Assembly: GCF_005869225.1 (NCBI RefSeq)
Contig: NZ_SWFP01000001.1
Coordinates: forward strand, 868,001-932,000
DNA from: Dyadobacter bucti
GTDB lineage: Bacteria; Bacteroidota; Bacteroidia; Cytophagales; Spirosomataceae
Direction: 5' to 3'
Length of the DNA stretch: 64,000 nucleotides
Shown: one piece after another, positions 17,832-26,746 of the stretch
Position numbering within the stretch: the stretch's first letter is position 1
Layout: every line of letters starts with the position of its first letter
Position numbers and translations under genes: made by a program
Notes under the pieces: model-generated
Databases searched by the model: none
What the model was told of the DNA's origin: nothing
What the model saw: only the letters and a program-made list of their open reading frames with translations

Positions 17832-20234
17832 ATGGACTCCTCAGATAAGCCCTTCTTACTACAAACATCGACAAGGGAACAGCTGCTGGCATTTTCGCTC
17901 TCGGGCGCAGCTATCAGTAGCTGGCGGTTTGATGCCGCAAACAGTACTTACGAGATCGACGATAGCTTCCAGACATTATTTAACTATCACGCTGACAGCA
18001 ATTTAAACCCGGAAACCTTTCATAACCTGATCCAAATCAGCGACCGCAGGCTCTTCAGAGAGATGCTGCAACGGGCACTTTCCGAAGGGTCGGAAGGTAA
18101 GCTGAACATGGTAGTACGCACCGAAAATACTCCCGGCAAGCTGGTTCATCTCATCGGCCGGGCTTATACCGACGGCGCCGGACAGGAGGTGGGAATCATC
18201 GGAAGTGCAGTTGAAATTCCCCAATACGAGAATGGCGGACAGCAAGGTCAGATACCGGGAAGTGCCGAGCTTAAGACAAGACCGGACGAAAATTATCCGA
18301 GCGAGGAACGTTTCCGCAGCCTCATCACAGAAGCTCCCGTGGCAACCTGTCTGTTTGTAGGTAAGGACATGGTCATCGAGATCGCGAATGATATCATGAT
18401 CGGATATTGGGGAAAAGACCGGTCGGTGATCGGCAAGCCCCTGCTGGAAGCGGTACCTGAGCTGGAAGGACAGCCCTTTATTTCGATTCTGGAAGAGATT
18501 TTCAGAACCGGAATTGCTTATGAATCTAAAAATGCACCTGCCCGTCTGAAAGTACAGGGCGTACTTTCCACTTTTTACTTCGATTTCACCTACAAGCCCC
18601 TTTTCGACCATGAGGGAAATGTATACGGGATCATGGATATGGCGATTGATGTTACCTCGCAGGCCATTTACCTCAAAGAACTGCAGGCGAGCCAGGAGCG
18701 CTTCCGTTCCATTATTGCCTCCGCACCGGCAGCTATGGGGATTTTCACGGGAAGGGACATGGTAGTGGACTTGCCCAACCAGGCTTTTATTGATATTATC
18801 GGAAAAGGTCAGAACATCGCGGGCAGAAAGCTGGCCGAGCTGCTGCCGGAGCTCGAAGGCCAGAAATTTCTTGAGTTACTTGACGACGTTTACACGACGG
18901 GGCAGTCCTACAAAAGCTTTGGCGCACCGCTCGATATTTACCGGGACGGGAAACTGGCCCGGACATATTATAACATATCATTTACGCCGCTGAGAGATGC
19001 GCAGGGCGATATATACGGAATCCTGGATATGTCTGTGGATGTCACCGAAACTGTGTTGTCGAAGCAAAAAGTGGAACTTGCAGAAGGCAGTCTCCGGAAC
19101 GTGATTGAACTGGCTGAGATAGGAACCTGGCGGGTAGACCTTGACACTGAAATGGTTGAATGCTCGCCGCGTCTGCTGGGGTGGTATGGATTGGAAAGTT
19201 CAGGGCCAGTGGAGCTGGGGACCATTCGTGACATGATCAATCCGGACGACCTGATCAAGATTTCGGAAGTGCTAAGCGAGGCGGCAAAACCGGAAAATTC
19301 GCCTTTTTACAACTGTGAATACTCGATCAGGGCAAAAGACGGGACTGTAAGGGCATTGCGCGACCGCGGCCAGATTCATTTCGACGCAGACGGAAAGCCT
19401 ATGGCCATCAGTGGTTCCGTACAGGACATTACCAATCAAATCAAAGATAAAATATCTCTGGAAAAGCAAATTAACCTGAGAACAAGCGAACTGATAGATT
19501 CCCTCGCAGACCTGGAAAGGTCCAACTCGAACTTGCTGCAGTTTGCATACATTGCCTCTCACGACCTGCAGGAACCATTACGTAAAATCCAGACTTTTTC
19601 TGATCTGCTGATCAAACGTTATACTACCGAACTGGGTGCTGGTATCGATTACCTCAACAGGATCCAGGGTGCCGCCAGGCGAATGTCGATCCTTATCAAA
19701 GACCTGCTGGACTTCTCAGGAATTTCAACCCGCCAGCAGGCGTCAGCCACCGTCCGTCTGAACCAGGTCATCGACGCCGTATTACAGGATCTTGAGGTCA
19801 GCATTGCCGATTCGGGCGCGCACATTCAAGTCGGGCAGCTTCCGGTTGTGAAAGGAGACCGTACCCAGCTTGGCCAGCTTTTTTCGAACCTGGTCAGCAA
19901 CGCTATCAAATTCCGCAGGCCCGGCGTAACGCCCTTGATAGAAATAGATTATGCCTTGTTGCCAAAAACACAGCTCCCGCCCCAGGTCAACCCTGCCCGC
20001 CTCGCTTCCCAGTATTACAGGATCGACGTGATGGATAATGGCATCGGCTTTGATGCAAAATACAATGACCGGATATTTCAGGTTTTTCAGCGTCTGCACA
20101 GCAAGTCTGAGTTTGCCGGCACCGGTATCGGGCTCGCGATCTGCGAAAAAGTGGCGGCCAACCACGGAGGTGCTATCAAAGCCGCCAGCGTACGCGGGCA
20201 GGGCTCAGTTTTTAGTGTATATTTACCCGTTTAG
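17832..20234 (+). CDS. Multi-PAS sensor histidine kinase
   Basis: An 800-residue signalling kinase with no membrane span, so probably cytoplasmic. Four PAS-type sensor modules are visible: one near 18-130, one near 155-275 (APVATCLFVGKDMVIEIAND), a close copy near 290-410 (APAAMGIFTGRDMVVDLPNQ), and one near 420-545 ending in GSVQDITNQ. A coiled linker leads to the HisKA box IASHDLQEPLRKI with the phospho-acceptor H577. The ATPase domain has the N box NLVSNAIKF, the G1 box DNGIGFD and the G2 box GTGIGLAICEKV. No response regulator gene is adjacent, so it is an orphan; the signal is unknown. Confidence 0.95.
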   Translation: MDSSDKPFLLQTSTREQLLAFSLSGAAISSWRFDAANSTYEIDDSFQTLFNYHADSNLNPETFHNLIQISDRRLFREMLQRALSEGSEGKLNMVVRTENTPGKLVHLIGRAYTDGAGQEVGIIGSAVEIPQYENGGQQGQIPGSAELKTRPDENYPSEERFRSLITEAPVATCLFVGKDMVIEIANDIMIGYWGKDRSVIGKPLLEAVPELEGQPFISILEEIFRTGIAYESKNAPARLKVQGVLSTFYFDFTYKPLFDHEGNVYGIMDMAIDVTSQAIYLKELQASQERFRSIIASAPAAMGIFTGRDMVVDLPNQAFIDIIGKGQNIAGRKLAELLPELEGQKFLELLDDVYTTGQSYKSFGAPLDIYRDGKLARTYYNISFTPLRDAQGDIYGILDMSVDVTETVLSKQKVELAEGSLRNVIELAEIGTWRVDLDTEMVECSPRLLGWYGLESSGPVELGTIRDMINPDDLIKISEVLSEAAKPENSPFYNCEYSIRAKDGTVRALRDRGQIHFDADGKPMAISGSVQDITNQIKDKISLEKQINLRTSELIDSLADLERSNSNLLQFAYIASHDLQEPLRKIQTFSDLLIKRYTTELGAGIDYLNRIQGAARRMSILIKDLLDFSGISTRQQASATVRLNQVIDAVLQDLEVSIADSGAHIQVGQLPVVKGDRTQLGQLFSNLVSNAIKFRRPGVTPLIEIDYALLPKTQLPPQVNPARLASQYYRIDVMDNGIGFDAKYNDRIFQVFQRLHSKSEFAGTGIGLAICEKVAANHGGAIKAASVRGQGSVFSVYLPV

Positions 20235-20247
20235 CAAACGGGTAAAT
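20221..20247. terminator. Perfect hairpin overlapping the kinase stop codon
   Basis: The arms 20221-20232 (ATTTACCCGTTT) and 20236-20247 (AAACGGGTAAAT) are exact complements with a three-base loop. The kinase TAG stop lies at 20232-20234. There is no clear T-run after it, so it may pause or process transcripts rather than terminate strongly. Confidence 0.5.
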
Positions 20248-20263
20248 TCACTTACATCATGCT

Positions 20264-20722
20264 ATGAAATCTGGTCTTTTTCTGTGTTGTGTGCTTGGGA
20301 TATTGGTGCCATTGTGCCAAAGCTGCAACAAATGTTCAGATGTTTCCCCGCCCCCGACTGCACCTATACGCTTTATTATCGTGGATAAAGGTGGAAAAAA
20401 CCTGGTAACGACAGAGGGATCAAGGTATTCCCCGGATTCGATAAGGCTGTTTGAGACGGACAAAAAGACGAATGTCATTTTTGACATCAAATACGATGAA
20501 TCCGTAAAAGGGTACCTTTTTCAGGCGGATTGTTATAAAAACGACAGCGGAAGCTCTCAGCTTTTTCTGCGGCTGGACCAGTCTGATACCGACACGCTCA
20601 TCGCATCCTACCAGACGACCAGATCCAAATGTTTTACATACCATGACTATACCCACTTCCAGCTGAATGGTAAGGATGTGTACGGAGCCGGAGAAACTGC
20701 GGCCCTGGTCATCGTTAAATAG
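20264..20722 (+). CDS. Small predicted lipoprotein
   Basis: A 152-residue protein with a lipoprotein signal (MKSGLFLCCVLGILVPLCQS then C21). The mature part starts with a short Cys- and Pro-rich linker and continues as a beta-rich domain (IRFIIVDKGGKNLVTTEG, TNVIFDIKYDESVKGY, LFLRLDQSDTDTLIASYQ). I do not recognise the family; it looks like one of the many small surface or periplasmic lipoproteins of Bacteroidetes. It stands between the histidine kinase and the GH3-family gene on the same strand, with no strong sign of being co-transcribed with either. Confidence 0.7.
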   Translation: MKSGLFLCCVLGILVPLCQSCNKCSDVSPPPTAPIRFIIVDKGGKNLVTTEGSRYSPDSIRLFETDKKTNVIFDIKYDESVKGYLFQADCYKNDSGSSQLFLRLDQSDTDTLIASYQTTRSKCFTYHDYTHFQLNGKDVYGAGETAALVIVK

Positions 20723-20790
20723 CGGTCTTCGCGGTAATGGCATGACTTTTTGATTCGCAAAGTCATCAAACTTTCATATTCAGATACAAA

Positions 20791-22311
20791 ATGGCGGTTA
20801 TCGGCGAGCTTATTAAGAAGGCAATTGATTTTACGGGAATGATCATCAGTGACCCTGAGCCCGTTGAAGCTCAGAAAGAGGTCCTGAGAAAACTATTGGA
20901 AACGGCTAAACTGACCGCTTTCGGGAAAGCATACCAATTCGCCGAAATTCTGGAAGCAGACGATATTGTGGCTGCATTTCAGGTTAAAGTGCCCGTTCAC
21001 GATTATGACAAACTGTACGCCGAGTGGTGGCATTATCTGCTCGAAGGGCATCAGAATGTGACCTGGCCGGGCGGACAGCAGTATTTTGCGCTCAGCAGCG
21101 GGACTACCAGCAACAGCAAGCACATTCCGGTCACAGACGACATGCTGGCCTGCATCCGCAAAGCGGGTATCTCCGAAATCACCAACATAGGGGCATTCAA
21201 CCTCCCTTCCGATTTTTTTACCAAACAAATCCTGATGCTGGGCAGCAGTACCAACCTCATTCAAAAGGATGATCATCAGGAGGGCGAGATCAGCGGGATC
21301 AGCGCGAGCAACCTTCCCACATGGTTTGGCGGATTCTACAAACCCGGAATCGAAATTGCCTCCATTGCCGATTTCGACGAACGGGTGAAACGGATCGCAG
21401 AAGAGGCCCCGAAATGGGATATCGGCTGTATTTCGGGTATTCCGGCGTGGATTGAGCTGATGCTGAAAGAAGTCATCAGACATAATAACCTCAACAATAT
21501 TCATGAAATATGGCCGAACCTGATGGTGTATACCACCGGCGGCGTCGCTTTTGATCCGTACCGGAAAAGTCTGGAAAAGTTACTGGCGCATCCCCTCGTA
21601 TACATAGACACGTACCTGGCTTCCGAGGGCTTTATAGCAATCCAGAAACGGCCCGATACCATGTCGATGGCATTGTTCCCGGACAATGGGATATTTTACG
21701 AGTTCGTACCTTTTAACGGCGACAATGTAGATGAAGACGGACTGGTAAAACCCGGAGGCACCGTACTTTCACTGGCCGATGCGGAAGAAAATGTGGAATA
21801 TGTGCTACTGATCTCTACCGTTTCAGGAGCATGGCGCTACATGATCGGGGACACGGTGATGATTACCGACAAAACCAGGGCGGAGATCAAAATCACCGGC
21901 CGTACCAAACATTACCTGAATGTTGTCGGAGAACAACTGTCTGTAAACCAGATGAATGATGGATTAAGGGTCATTGAAAATGAATATGGTGTGGTGATCA
22001 AGGAATTTATCATTTCTGCGGTTCGCCGTGACGGTGAATACATTAACAAATGGTTTCTGGGGTGTGACAAAAAAGCCGATAAACTAAAAGTAGCCGAGTC
22101 ACTGGATGCGACATTGAGAGAAAACAATAAAAACTACAATGTGGCCCGGACTCGCGCATTAAAGGGTGTAGAAGTGGAACTGATCCCTGAGGAACTGTTT
22201 TACAAATGGAGCGAGGAAACCAAAAAGAAAGGCGGACAGGTGAAGATACCGAGGGTCATGAAGGAAGAGGATTTCCTGGCATTCGAGGCATTTGTAGCAG
22301 CGAATTCATGA
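20791..22311 (+). CDS. GH3-family acyl-adenylating (acyl-acid amido synthetase-like) protein
   Basis: A 506-residue member of the GH3 family, known best from plants, where members conjugate auxin or jasmonate to amino acids by an acyl-adenylate mechanism. The ATP-binding motif region is YFALSSGTTSNSKHIPVTDD. Further family blocks are LMVYTTGGVAFDPYR with YIDTYLASEGFIAIQ, GDTVMITDKTRAEIKITGRT, and the C-terminal HYLNVVGEQLSVNQMNDGL. The length is a little below the usual 550-600. Bacterial members are common but mostly uncharacterised, and the acid and amine substrates are unknown. Its stop overlaps by 6 bases with the end of the convergent HExxH gene. Confidence 0.9.
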   Translation: MAVIGELIKKAIDFTGMIISDPEPVEAQKEVLRKLLETAKLTAFGKAYQFAEILEADDIVAAFQVKVPVHDYDKLYAEWWHYLLEGHQNVTWPGGQQYFALSSGTTSNSKHIPVTDDMLACIRKAGISEITNIGAFNLPSDFFTKQILMLGSSTNLIQKDDHQEGEISGISASNLPTWFGGFYKPGIEIASIADFDERVKRIAEEAPKWDIGCISGIPAWIELMLKEVIRHNNLNNIHEIWPNLMVYTTGGVAFDPYRKSLEKLLAHPLVYIDTYLASEGFIAIQKRPDTMSMALFPDNGIFYEFVPFNGDNVDEDGLVKPGGTVLSLADAEENVEYVLLISTVSGAWRYMIGDTVMITDKTRAEIKITGRTKHYLNVVGEQLSVNQMNDGLRVIENEYGVVIKEFIISAVRRDGEYINKWFLGCDKKADKLKVAESLDATLRENNKNYNVARTRALKGVEVELIPEELFYKWSEETKKKGGQVKIPRVMKEEDFLAFEAFVAANS

Positions 22312-22911
22312 GGGGATAATCCGGTCGGCCTCCAGTTTTTTAACCTGCTCCACAATGTCGTCCGGCGAAAGATACAGGCGTGCAATTTTACGCTTGTATT
22401 TTTCAGACAAAGAAGCATGATCCAGGATAAAATGCTTGGTTTTGAGAATGTATTTACCCAAACCGTGGCTTACCGCGTACGTGTCCGCTACGCGCTCGGC
22501 CTCTTTCACAAACCGTGCAGAAAAAAGATAACCCAGCCCAAACCGCACCATACCCGGCAGACTGCGGTTTTCATAATCCATCACATGCCCCAGTTCATGC
22601 CCTATCCAGCCCACTATTACATCAGAAGGGATCTGGTGAATCGGAATTGCTGTATGCGTCAGCTTGAACAAGGCACTGATATTGATGTTATAAGCACGGT
22701 CCGCGTTGAACATCGTACTGATTTTCGGCTGCGCCTGCATGACCGAGCCCCGAATCTTTTGCTTGAATACAAAGTTTATAGCTGTTTCCTTCAGTTCCGG
22801 GTAAAACGATAGAGCCTGCAATATTTCATTCTCCAAAACCTTGGGGATAGATTTGTTCGTGCGGAACACTTCGGGTACATTGGGGACATCTGGCTGATCT
22901 GAAGAAAGCAT
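22306..22911 (-). CDS. Predicted zinc metallopeptidase-like protein
   Basis: A 201-residue protein with a classical zinc site: H105-E-L-G-H109 in GWIGHELGHVMDYE, and the downstream EAERVADTYAV (E137 or E139), which is arranged like the third ligand of M48-type or related peptidases. There is no signal peptide at the chosen start and no clear membrane span apart from a weak hydrophobic patch around VRFGLGYLFSARF. It converges on the GH3 gene with overlapping stops and diverges from the ABC transporter gene. The substrate is unknown, and it could be a peptidase-like protein rather than an active protease. Confidence 0.72.
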   Translation of the reverse strand: MLSSDQPDVPNVPEVFRTNKSIPKVLENEILQALSFYPELKETAINFVFKQKIRGSVMQAQPKISTMFNADRAYNINISALFKLTHTAIPIHQIPSDVIVGWIGHELGHVMDYENRSLPGMVRFGLGYLFSARFVKEAERVADTYAVSHGLGKYILKTKHFILDHASLSEKYKRKIARLYLSPDDIVEQVKKLEADRIIPS

Positions 22912-23033
22912 AAGCGAAAATTACGGAATGATTGTTGGTTAAGAAAAGACCAAAACTGTTCCAAAGATCGGTTTGTGATGCATTAACTGTATTCAAAAGA
23001 TGCTGCTGGTGTGACTTTTTTGCGACTATCAAC

Positions 23034-24794
23034 ATGGCTCTACTCTGGAAATACCTCCGTCCGCACTACACACTCGTATTCTTTGCCCTGCTCCTCGCCG
23101 CATCGGCCCAGCTCCTGACGCTGATCGACCCTGTCATATTCGGAAAGATCATTGACGAGTATGGCACCAACAAAAACAATTTGTCAGAAAGTGAGCTGCT
23201 GAGAGGAGTTACGCGCTGGCTGCTGCTTGCTCTGGGGATTGCTGTACTGGCTAGGTTGTGCAAGGCCGGACAGGATTACATTACCCGCAAGGCTGTGGCC
23301 CGTTTGGGAATGTATATCTTCAATGATGGTTTGAAACAAACTTTGCGGCTTTCATTCCAGGAATTTGAGGAAAGCCGCAGCGGTACCACCCTTTCTGTAC
23401 TGCAAAAGGTCAAAACCGACGCCGAGCGGTTTATCAATTCCTTTATCAACGTACTTTTTTCGTCCCTGGTGGGTGTGGGTTTCCTGGTTTGGTACAGTTT
23501 CAACCGGAACTGGCTGCTTGTACCTGTCTTTTTTATAGGCGTGCTCCTTCTGGGCTCGCTTACCGGCCTGGTTTCCAAGCGTATCAAAGGCATACAAAGG
23601 TCGATCAACAGGGAGACCAACCGGCAGGCGGGCATGATCACCGAAAGCCTCCGCAATATAGAACTCGTGAAAAGCCTGGGACTGACTTTCGCGGAGATCA
23701 GGCGGCTGAATGTGCTGACACTGGGTATCTTCGACCTGGAAATGCAAAAAGCCAGGAAAGTAAGCGTCCTGTCGTTCCTGCAGGGCAACATGCTGAACCT
23801 GCTCAAACAATCGATCCTGTTTATTCTGCTGTGGCTTATCTTCCGTGAAGTGCTCAGTACCGGCGAGCTGATCGCGATGCAGTTCATTTCCACGGCCATT
23901 TTCAATCCCCTTCAGGAGCTGGGCAATATGATCATCTTGTACCGGGAGGCCGATGCGTCCCTGAAAACTTTTGACCAGCTGATGCAGAAGCCTGTCGAAA
24001 AACGTCCTGAAAATTCCATCGAGCTGGGCAAACTGCTGAGCCTTCGCTTCGACAACGTGGTGTTCAGACATAAAACGGCCGGGTACAACGCCATTGACGG
24101 CATTTCTTTTAAAGTAGCACTGGGCCAGTCGATTGCTTTTGTGGGGCCATCGGGTTCGGGGAAATCCACACTCGTGAAGCTGCTCGTCGGATTGTATACA
24201 CCGGTAAGCGGCGATATTTATTTTAATGAAACCCCCGCCACGCAGATCCGCTACAACCCCCTGAGACGGCAGATCGGGTTCGTGACGCAGGATACCCAGC
24301 TCTATGCCGGTACCATCCGCGACAATCTGCTGCTCGTAAAACCTTCCGCTACCCACGAAGATATTAACGAAGCATTACGTAAAGCTTCCGCCCTGGCACT
24401 GGTAGCCAAAGCCTCCCACGGCCTGGATACCCTTCTCGGAGAAAATGGCATGAAGCTGTCGGGAGGTGAAAAGCAGCGGTTATCCATTGCCAGGGCATTG
24501 TTAAGGAATCCGCAGCTGCTGATTTTTGATGAAGCGACTTCCGCCCTCGACTCGCTGACGGAAGAGGAAATATCGGCCACCATCCGCGATATATCCGGCG
24601 CGCGCCAGCAAATGACGATATTGATCGCACACCGCCTTTCGACCGTCATGCACGCGGATGTGATTTATGTGCTCGAAAAAGGACAAATTTCCGAATCCGG
24701 CTCGCACGATCAACTGCTCGGTCAGAAAGGACTGTACTATTCCATGTGGCGGCAGCAGGTCGGGGAGCGCAGGTTGACTTCCTTCCTACCGTAA
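23034..24794 (+). CDS. ABC exporter, fused membrane and ATPase domains
   Basis: A 586-residue half-transporter of the MsbA/multidrug-exporter type. I place the start at 23034 (MALLWKYLRPHY) because the 34 upstream codons look non-coding and the membrane domain starts there. About six transmembrane helices fill residues 1-310. The ATPase domain has Walker A GPSGSGKST, a Q-loop in IGFVTQDTQLYAGTI, the signature LSGGEKQRLSIARAL, Walker B LLIFDEATSALDS, and the H-loop IAHRLSTV. It would act as a homodimer in the inner membrane. The substrate cannot be told. Confidence 0.95.
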   Translation: MALLWKYLRPHYTLVFFALLLAASAQLLTLIDPVIFGKIIDEYGTNKNNLSESELLRGVTRWLLLALGIAVLARLCKAGQDYITRKAVARLGMYIFNDGLKQTLRLSFQEFEESRSGTTLSVLQKVKTDAERFINSFINVLFSSLVGVGFLVWYSFNRNWLLVPVFFIGVLLLGSLTGLVSKRIKGIQRSINRETNRQAGMITESLRNIELVKSLGLTFAEIRRLNVLTLGIFDLEMQKARKVSVLSFLQGNMLNLLKQSILFILLWLIFREVLSTGELIAMQFISTAIFNPLQELGNMIILYREADASLKTFDQLMQKPVEKRPENSIELGKLLSLRFDNVVFRHKTAGYNAIDGISFKVALGQSIAFVGPSGSGKSTLVKLLVGLYTPVSGDIYFNETPATQIRYNPLRRQIGFVTQDTQLYAGTIRDNLLLVKPSATHEDINEALRKASALALVAKASHGLDTLLGENGMKLSGGEKQRLSIARALLRNPQLLIFDEATSALDSLTEEEISATIRDISGARQQMTILIAHRLSTVMHADVIYVLEKGQISESGSHDQLLGQKGLYYSMWRQQVGERRLTSFLP

Positions 24795-24975
24795 ACCGCA
24801 TTAAAAGCGCCGTAAAAACGGAAATCTGAACTCATTAATTCAGGAAGAGATCCTATCAATACTTTTGTAAACATCACAAACAATTTTCCGTTGCCGCGTC
24901 GGAAGTAATTAAAGTGATATTGGCTGATTAGGTTTTAAATGTAGTGTTTGAAGTTTTTCTAGGCAAGCTAAGTTA

Positions 24976-25071
24976 GGCGTAGTTTTCTTAGTTAGTCATA
25001 GTTGAAAACTACGCCGAACAGACCGCATGACGCAAAGACGTACCCAACGTCGGCCGGTTGAAAACTACGCC
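24976..25071. repeat. Three copies of GAAAACTACGCC, one inverted
   Basis: The 12-mer is present inverted at 24976-24987 and direct at 25004-25015 and 25060-25071. The two direct copies share 15 bases (GTTGAAAACTACGCC at 25001-25015 and 25057-25071). The first two form a stem with a 16-base loop. The copies lie in the 24795-25161 gap, which has no gene that I can support. Confidence 0.65.
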
Positions 25072-25094
25072 TGACGAAACACAACTTTCAATTA

Positions 25095-25138
25095 TTGATT
25101 TCAATCAGGCTATTAACCCGACACCACACATATCATTT
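25095..25138 (+). promoter_or_regulatory. Second, degenerate copy of the FNR/CRP-type promoter motif
   Basis: TTGATTTCAATCAG at 25095-25108 differs by one base from the box at 26674 and shares the flank GGC, (T)ATTAA and CCG. At the equivalent spacing there is only a poor -7 match (TATCATTT, 25131-25138). It points into the 3' end of the GlcG-like gene, so it would give an antisense transcript or is a relic. Confidence 0.3.
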
Positions 25139-25161
25139 TCTTTTTTGATTATTAAAAATGG

Positions 25162-25563
25162 TTAATTGATCGCGTCGGCACCTGCCTGGGCAACAATATG
25201 ATCGTTTTCAACGCTGTCCCCGGAAACACCTACTGCCCCGATAATTTCCCCCCCGGCGTTTTTGATCAATACACCTCCCGGAAATGAGATCAGCCCGCCA
25301 TTGGAATGCTCGATGTTGTAAAGCGGGCCTCCCGGCTGCGAAAGCTTCCCGATCTCGCCCGACGGCATGTTGAAGTAACGGGCGGTACGTGCTTTCTTTT
25401 GGGAAATATCGATAGAGCCCAGCCAGGCCTCGTCCATGTGCGCAAAGGCGATCAGATTAGTACCTGAGTCCACCACGGCAATGTTCATCAATGTTTTGGT
25501 TTCGATTGCTTTTGCCTTGGCCGCTGCTATAACGGCCTCCGCCTGTTCCAGTGTAATGTTCAT
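25162..25563 (-). CDS. GlcG/HbpS-family heme-binding-like protein
   Basis: A 133-residue protein of the GlcG/HbpS (DUF336) family. I set the start at 25563 ([19 protein letters not shown]), as the ten upstream codons are a hydrophobic run outside the family domain. Core segments are [37 protein letters not shown], and the C-terminal [21 protein letters not shown]. In Streptomyces, HbpS binds heme and senses oxidative stress; many other members lie in catabolic operons with unclear roles. Here it is divergent from an AraC regulator 185 bases away, which is likely to control it. Confidence 0.9.
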   Translation of the reverse strand: MNITLEQAEAVIAAAKAKAIETKTLMNIAVVDSGTNLIAFAHMDEAWLGSIDISQKKARTARYFNMPSGEIGKLSQPGGPLYNIEHSNGGLISFPGGVLIKNAGGEIIGAVGVSGDSVENDHIVAQAGADAIN

Positions 25564-25748
25564 AATCTGTTTTTTAAATAAAAAAAGAAACAATATTACT
25601 ACCCGCTGCGCCGGTGCGATAGCACAATCCTCTTTTTTATTGGAACAATAATATATTTATTGAAATTGAGTTTGAATTAAAGCGGATCCCGGCCCAACTT
25701 GATGCCCGGTTATCATCGAAGCATTCCGGGCTAACAACTTAATATACC

Positions 25749-26651
25749 ATGAACCAGATATGTCATCTTGCGCCAATCAATCTCAGTGACACTACCAAGC
25801 TGGACACGCTTGTGGAGCACAGAAAGGTGTACAACCTGCGGCATTGCGAACTGAACATCTTCGAGACCTTTCACCGCTGTTCGGATGTGATGCTATCCTA
25901 CAATGGACTCGTGGTGTCAAGTATGATGAGAGGCAAAAAGATCATGTCTCTTTCAGGGGCAAAGGAATTTGATTTTCTGCCTGGCGAAAGCGTCATACTT
26001 CCTGACGATGTATCGATGCGGGTGGATTTCCCCGAAGCCGACCTCACCCACCCGGTACAATGCGCCACGCTGGCACTGGACTGGGGGATCGTTAACCGAA
26101 ACCTGGAATTCCTCAATGACCAATATCCAAACAAGGAATCGCCATTTGAATGGAAGCTCAATTTCAGCAACTATCATTTTGTGAATAACAAGGAGCTGGC
26201 CGGCAGTATCAACAGGCTGATCAGCATCAGCATGGAAACCGACGTGGCCAAAGACGCACTCGCTGACCTCTCACTTAAATTTTTACTTTTAAGGATTATC
26301 CAGACCCAGAACCTGGCTTTGACCGATCACAACATGTTACCGGACAACCGTTTTGGCGGCGTCATCGATTACATAAAACAGCATCTTTCCGAAAAGATCA
26401 GCGTGGACATACTGGCGCGGGAATGCTGCATGAGCCGTTCTGCTTTTTTCCAGGCGTTCAAAAACAGGTTTTCCATTTCACCCCTCGAATACATCCTGCG
26501 CGAACGGATCCAGCTGGCCAAAATGCTGCTGGTGAACAGCCAGCAGAACATCACCGAAATATGCTACCAGTCGGGCTTCAATAACCTGAACTATTTTATC
26601 CGCCAGTTCAAAAAACAGGAAGGCATATCGCCCAGTGTTTTCAGGAACTGA
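25749..26651 (+). CDS. AraC-family transcriptional regulator
   Basis: A 300-residue regulator. The N-terminal 190 residues form a ligand-sensing region (SLSGAKEFDFLPGESVILPD resembles a cupin-like AraC N-domain). The C-terminal 100 residues carry the double helix-turn-helix: ISVDILARECCMSRSAFFQA, then the second helix pair in NITEICYQSGFNNLNYFIRQ and FKKQEGISPSVFRN. It is divergent from the GlcG/HbpS-like gene and codirectional with the VOC gene 95 bases downstream, both plausible targets. The effector is unknown. Confidence 0.93.
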   Translation: MNQICHLAPINLSDTTKLDTLVEHRKVYNLRHCELNIFETFHRCSDVMLSYNGLVVSSMMRGKKIMSLSGAKEFDFLPGESVILPDDVSMRVDFPEADLTHPVQCATLALDWGIVNRNLEFLNDQYPNKESPFEWKLNFSNYHFVNNKELAGSINRLISISMETDVAKDALADLSLKFLLLRIIQTQNLALTDHNMLPDNRFGGVIDYIKQHLSEKISVDILARECCMSRSAFFQAFKNRFSISPLEYILRERIQLAKMLLVNSQQNITEICYQSGFNNLNYFIRQFKKQEGISPSVFRN

Positions 26652-26673
26652 CACCCCTCCTACCCGGAAGTTA

Positions 26674-26718
26674 TTGATTTCAATCAAGGCATTAAACCGG
26701 CGCCCTTGCCTATTTTTG
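26674..26718 (+). promoter_or_regulatory. Predicted FNR/CRP-family-activated promoter of the VOC gene
   Basis: The perfect palindrome TTGATTTCAATCAA at 26674-26687 fits the FNR box TTGAT-N4-ATCAA. The -7 element TATTTTTG at 26711-26718 matches TAnnTTTG exactly. The box centre is then about 42-44 bases upstream of the expected transcription start, the usual place for activation by this protein family. The VOC start codon is 28 bases further on. Confidence 0.55.
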
Positions 26719-26746
26719 TTTTATCAAACACAAATAAAACACGGGT

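Noticed and set aside
23352..24356. 334-codon minus-strand frame opposite the ABC exporter
   Set aside because: The exporter carries all Walker and signature motifs on the other strand; the frame has no recognisable domain.
24976..25071. CRISPR array
   Set aside because: Only three short repeats with mixed orientation and unequal spacing; no cas genes in the window.
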